Part shown: in pieces, positions 63,675 to 64,000 of the stretch
Numbering within the stretch: the stretch's first letter is position 1
Layout of the letters: each line of letters begins with the position of its first letter
Assembly (NCBI GenBank): GCA_963771295.1
Contig: CAVYTB010000017.1
Location: forward strand, 1-64,000
Length of the DNA: 64,000 nucleotides
Reading direction: 5' to 3'
Source: Acidiferrum sp963771295
GTDB taxonomy: Bacteria; Acidobacteriota; Terriglobia; Acidiferrales; UBA7541
Made by a program: the position numbers and the translations under genes
The notes under the pieces: model-generated
What the model saw: the letters and a program-made list of their open reading frames with translations, nothing else
The model's database searches: none
What the model was told of the DNA's origin: nothing

Positions 63675-64000
63675 TTACATTGGCACCCACTCGAACTGGA
63701 AGATCTTTCCCGCCTGCGCTGCGTCCAGATGGACGCCGGCTAGTTCTGCCGCGCGGGCAAGTACCGGATCTTTCCCTTCCGCTAAGTCCTTGGCTGTCGG
63801 AAGCACCACCTCATCCGGAACGACGCCCGCGTGCTCGAGAGATTTTCCATCCTTCATAATCAGGTCCGCATCGGTTACCGAGAACGCGTAGAAAACCTTT
63901 GTGTCCGCTCCTTGACTCTCGGAATACCTCCTCGCCTCCATCACGCTTCCCGAACTACGGTCACCGATTACTGTCCCTCTGTTCTCCAATTGAATCACCC
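63675..64000 (-). CDS. S41-type peptidase, C-terminal part (cut by window edge)
   Basis: The frame is open through the window end, so this is only the last 108 residues or so. The N-terminal part seen (LENRGTVIGDRSSGSVM) resembles the catalytic core end of C-terminal processing peptidases. ADLIMKDGKSLEHAGVVPDE and the final LARAAELAGVHLD are typical of the S41 tail. The start and catalytic Ser/Lys lie outside the window. Confidence 0.8.
   Translation of the reverse strand, partial: VIQLENRGTVIGDRSSGSVMEARRYSESQGADTKVFYAFSVTDADLIMKDGKSLEHAGVVPDEVVLPTAKDLAEGKDPVLARAAELAGVHLDAAQAGKIFQFEWVPM

Noticed and set aside
1..64000. tRNA, rRNA and CRISPR arrays
   Set aside because: I saw no tRNA cloverleaf with an intact TTCGA-type arm, no rRNA landmarks and no regularly spaced repeats; this was visual reading, not a full search.

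Overview
The window most likely comes from an Acidobacteriota (Terriglobia-like) chromosome or metagenome contig. The grounds are moderately high GC, many secreted plant-polysaccharide hydrolases, SpoIIE-type phosphatases, a GAF-GAF sigma-54 activator, and a bc/caa3 respiratory cluster with a cytochrome b-c fusion. This placement rests on protein character from memory, not on a marker gene.

Layout. 1-4.6 kb: arsenic resistance. An ACR3 pump (cut by the window start) overlaps a small Cys-containing protein; arsC and a lipoprotein gene face arsD-arsA-arsR across a short region holding a CTTGTAT-N6-ATACAAG dyad. 4.8-5.7 kb: an ECF-type sigma factor with a fused zinc-finger tail. 5.9-12.7 kb: a first tripartite RND efflux operon (OsmC, TolC, MFP, RND) bracketed by two small DUF2892-type membrane proteins. 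12.7-16.3 kb: a receiver-like gene, a truncated UspA remnant, a complete IS21-family element and a 500-bp gene-free tract. 16.3-24.2 kb (minus): a second RND operon, TolC-MFP-RND-K+ channel-PAS/SpoIIE phosphatase. 24.7-28.5 kb (plus): a STAS protein, a large protein of uncertain function, a flippase-like membrane protein and a secreted protein. 28.6-30.7 kb: a GAF-GAF sigma-54 activator. 31-41.7 kb: arabinoxylan degradation (two GH51, GH3, GH39, a dehydrogenase, and a LacI/sugar-isomerase deletion fusion). 41.9-50.1 kb: mixed genes (PEBP-like, sorbosone dehydrogenase-cytochrome c, RibD/DHFR-like, a large secreted protein, ADH, redoxin, SpoIIE phosphatase). 50.1-58 kb (minus): caa3 oxidase plus bc complex and CtaG. 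58.2-64 kb: galE, two GT4 glycosyltransferases, a START-like secreted protein, a small Ig-like secreted protein, and the tail of an S41 peptidase.

Main discovery. The 514-bp gap between the second efflux operon and the STAS operon carries two divergent sigma-54 promoters (GG-N10-GC). Each lies exactly 64 bp from a 14-bp palindrome GCCCG(A/C)ATGCGGGC. A third, one-mismatch copy lies upstream of the sigma-54 activator gene. This suggests a self-contained, previously unlinked regulon: activator, efflux pump with channel and phosphatase, and STAS/flippase operon.

Quality caveat. At least seven genes (arsA, the sigma factor, two genes of the STAS operon, the DHFR-like gene, the redoxin and possibly others) contain frame breaks. 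Most are explained by loss of one base from a run of two to six identical bases. This looks like residual indel error rather than mass pseudogenisation, so I list those genes as frame-interrupted with corrected extents.
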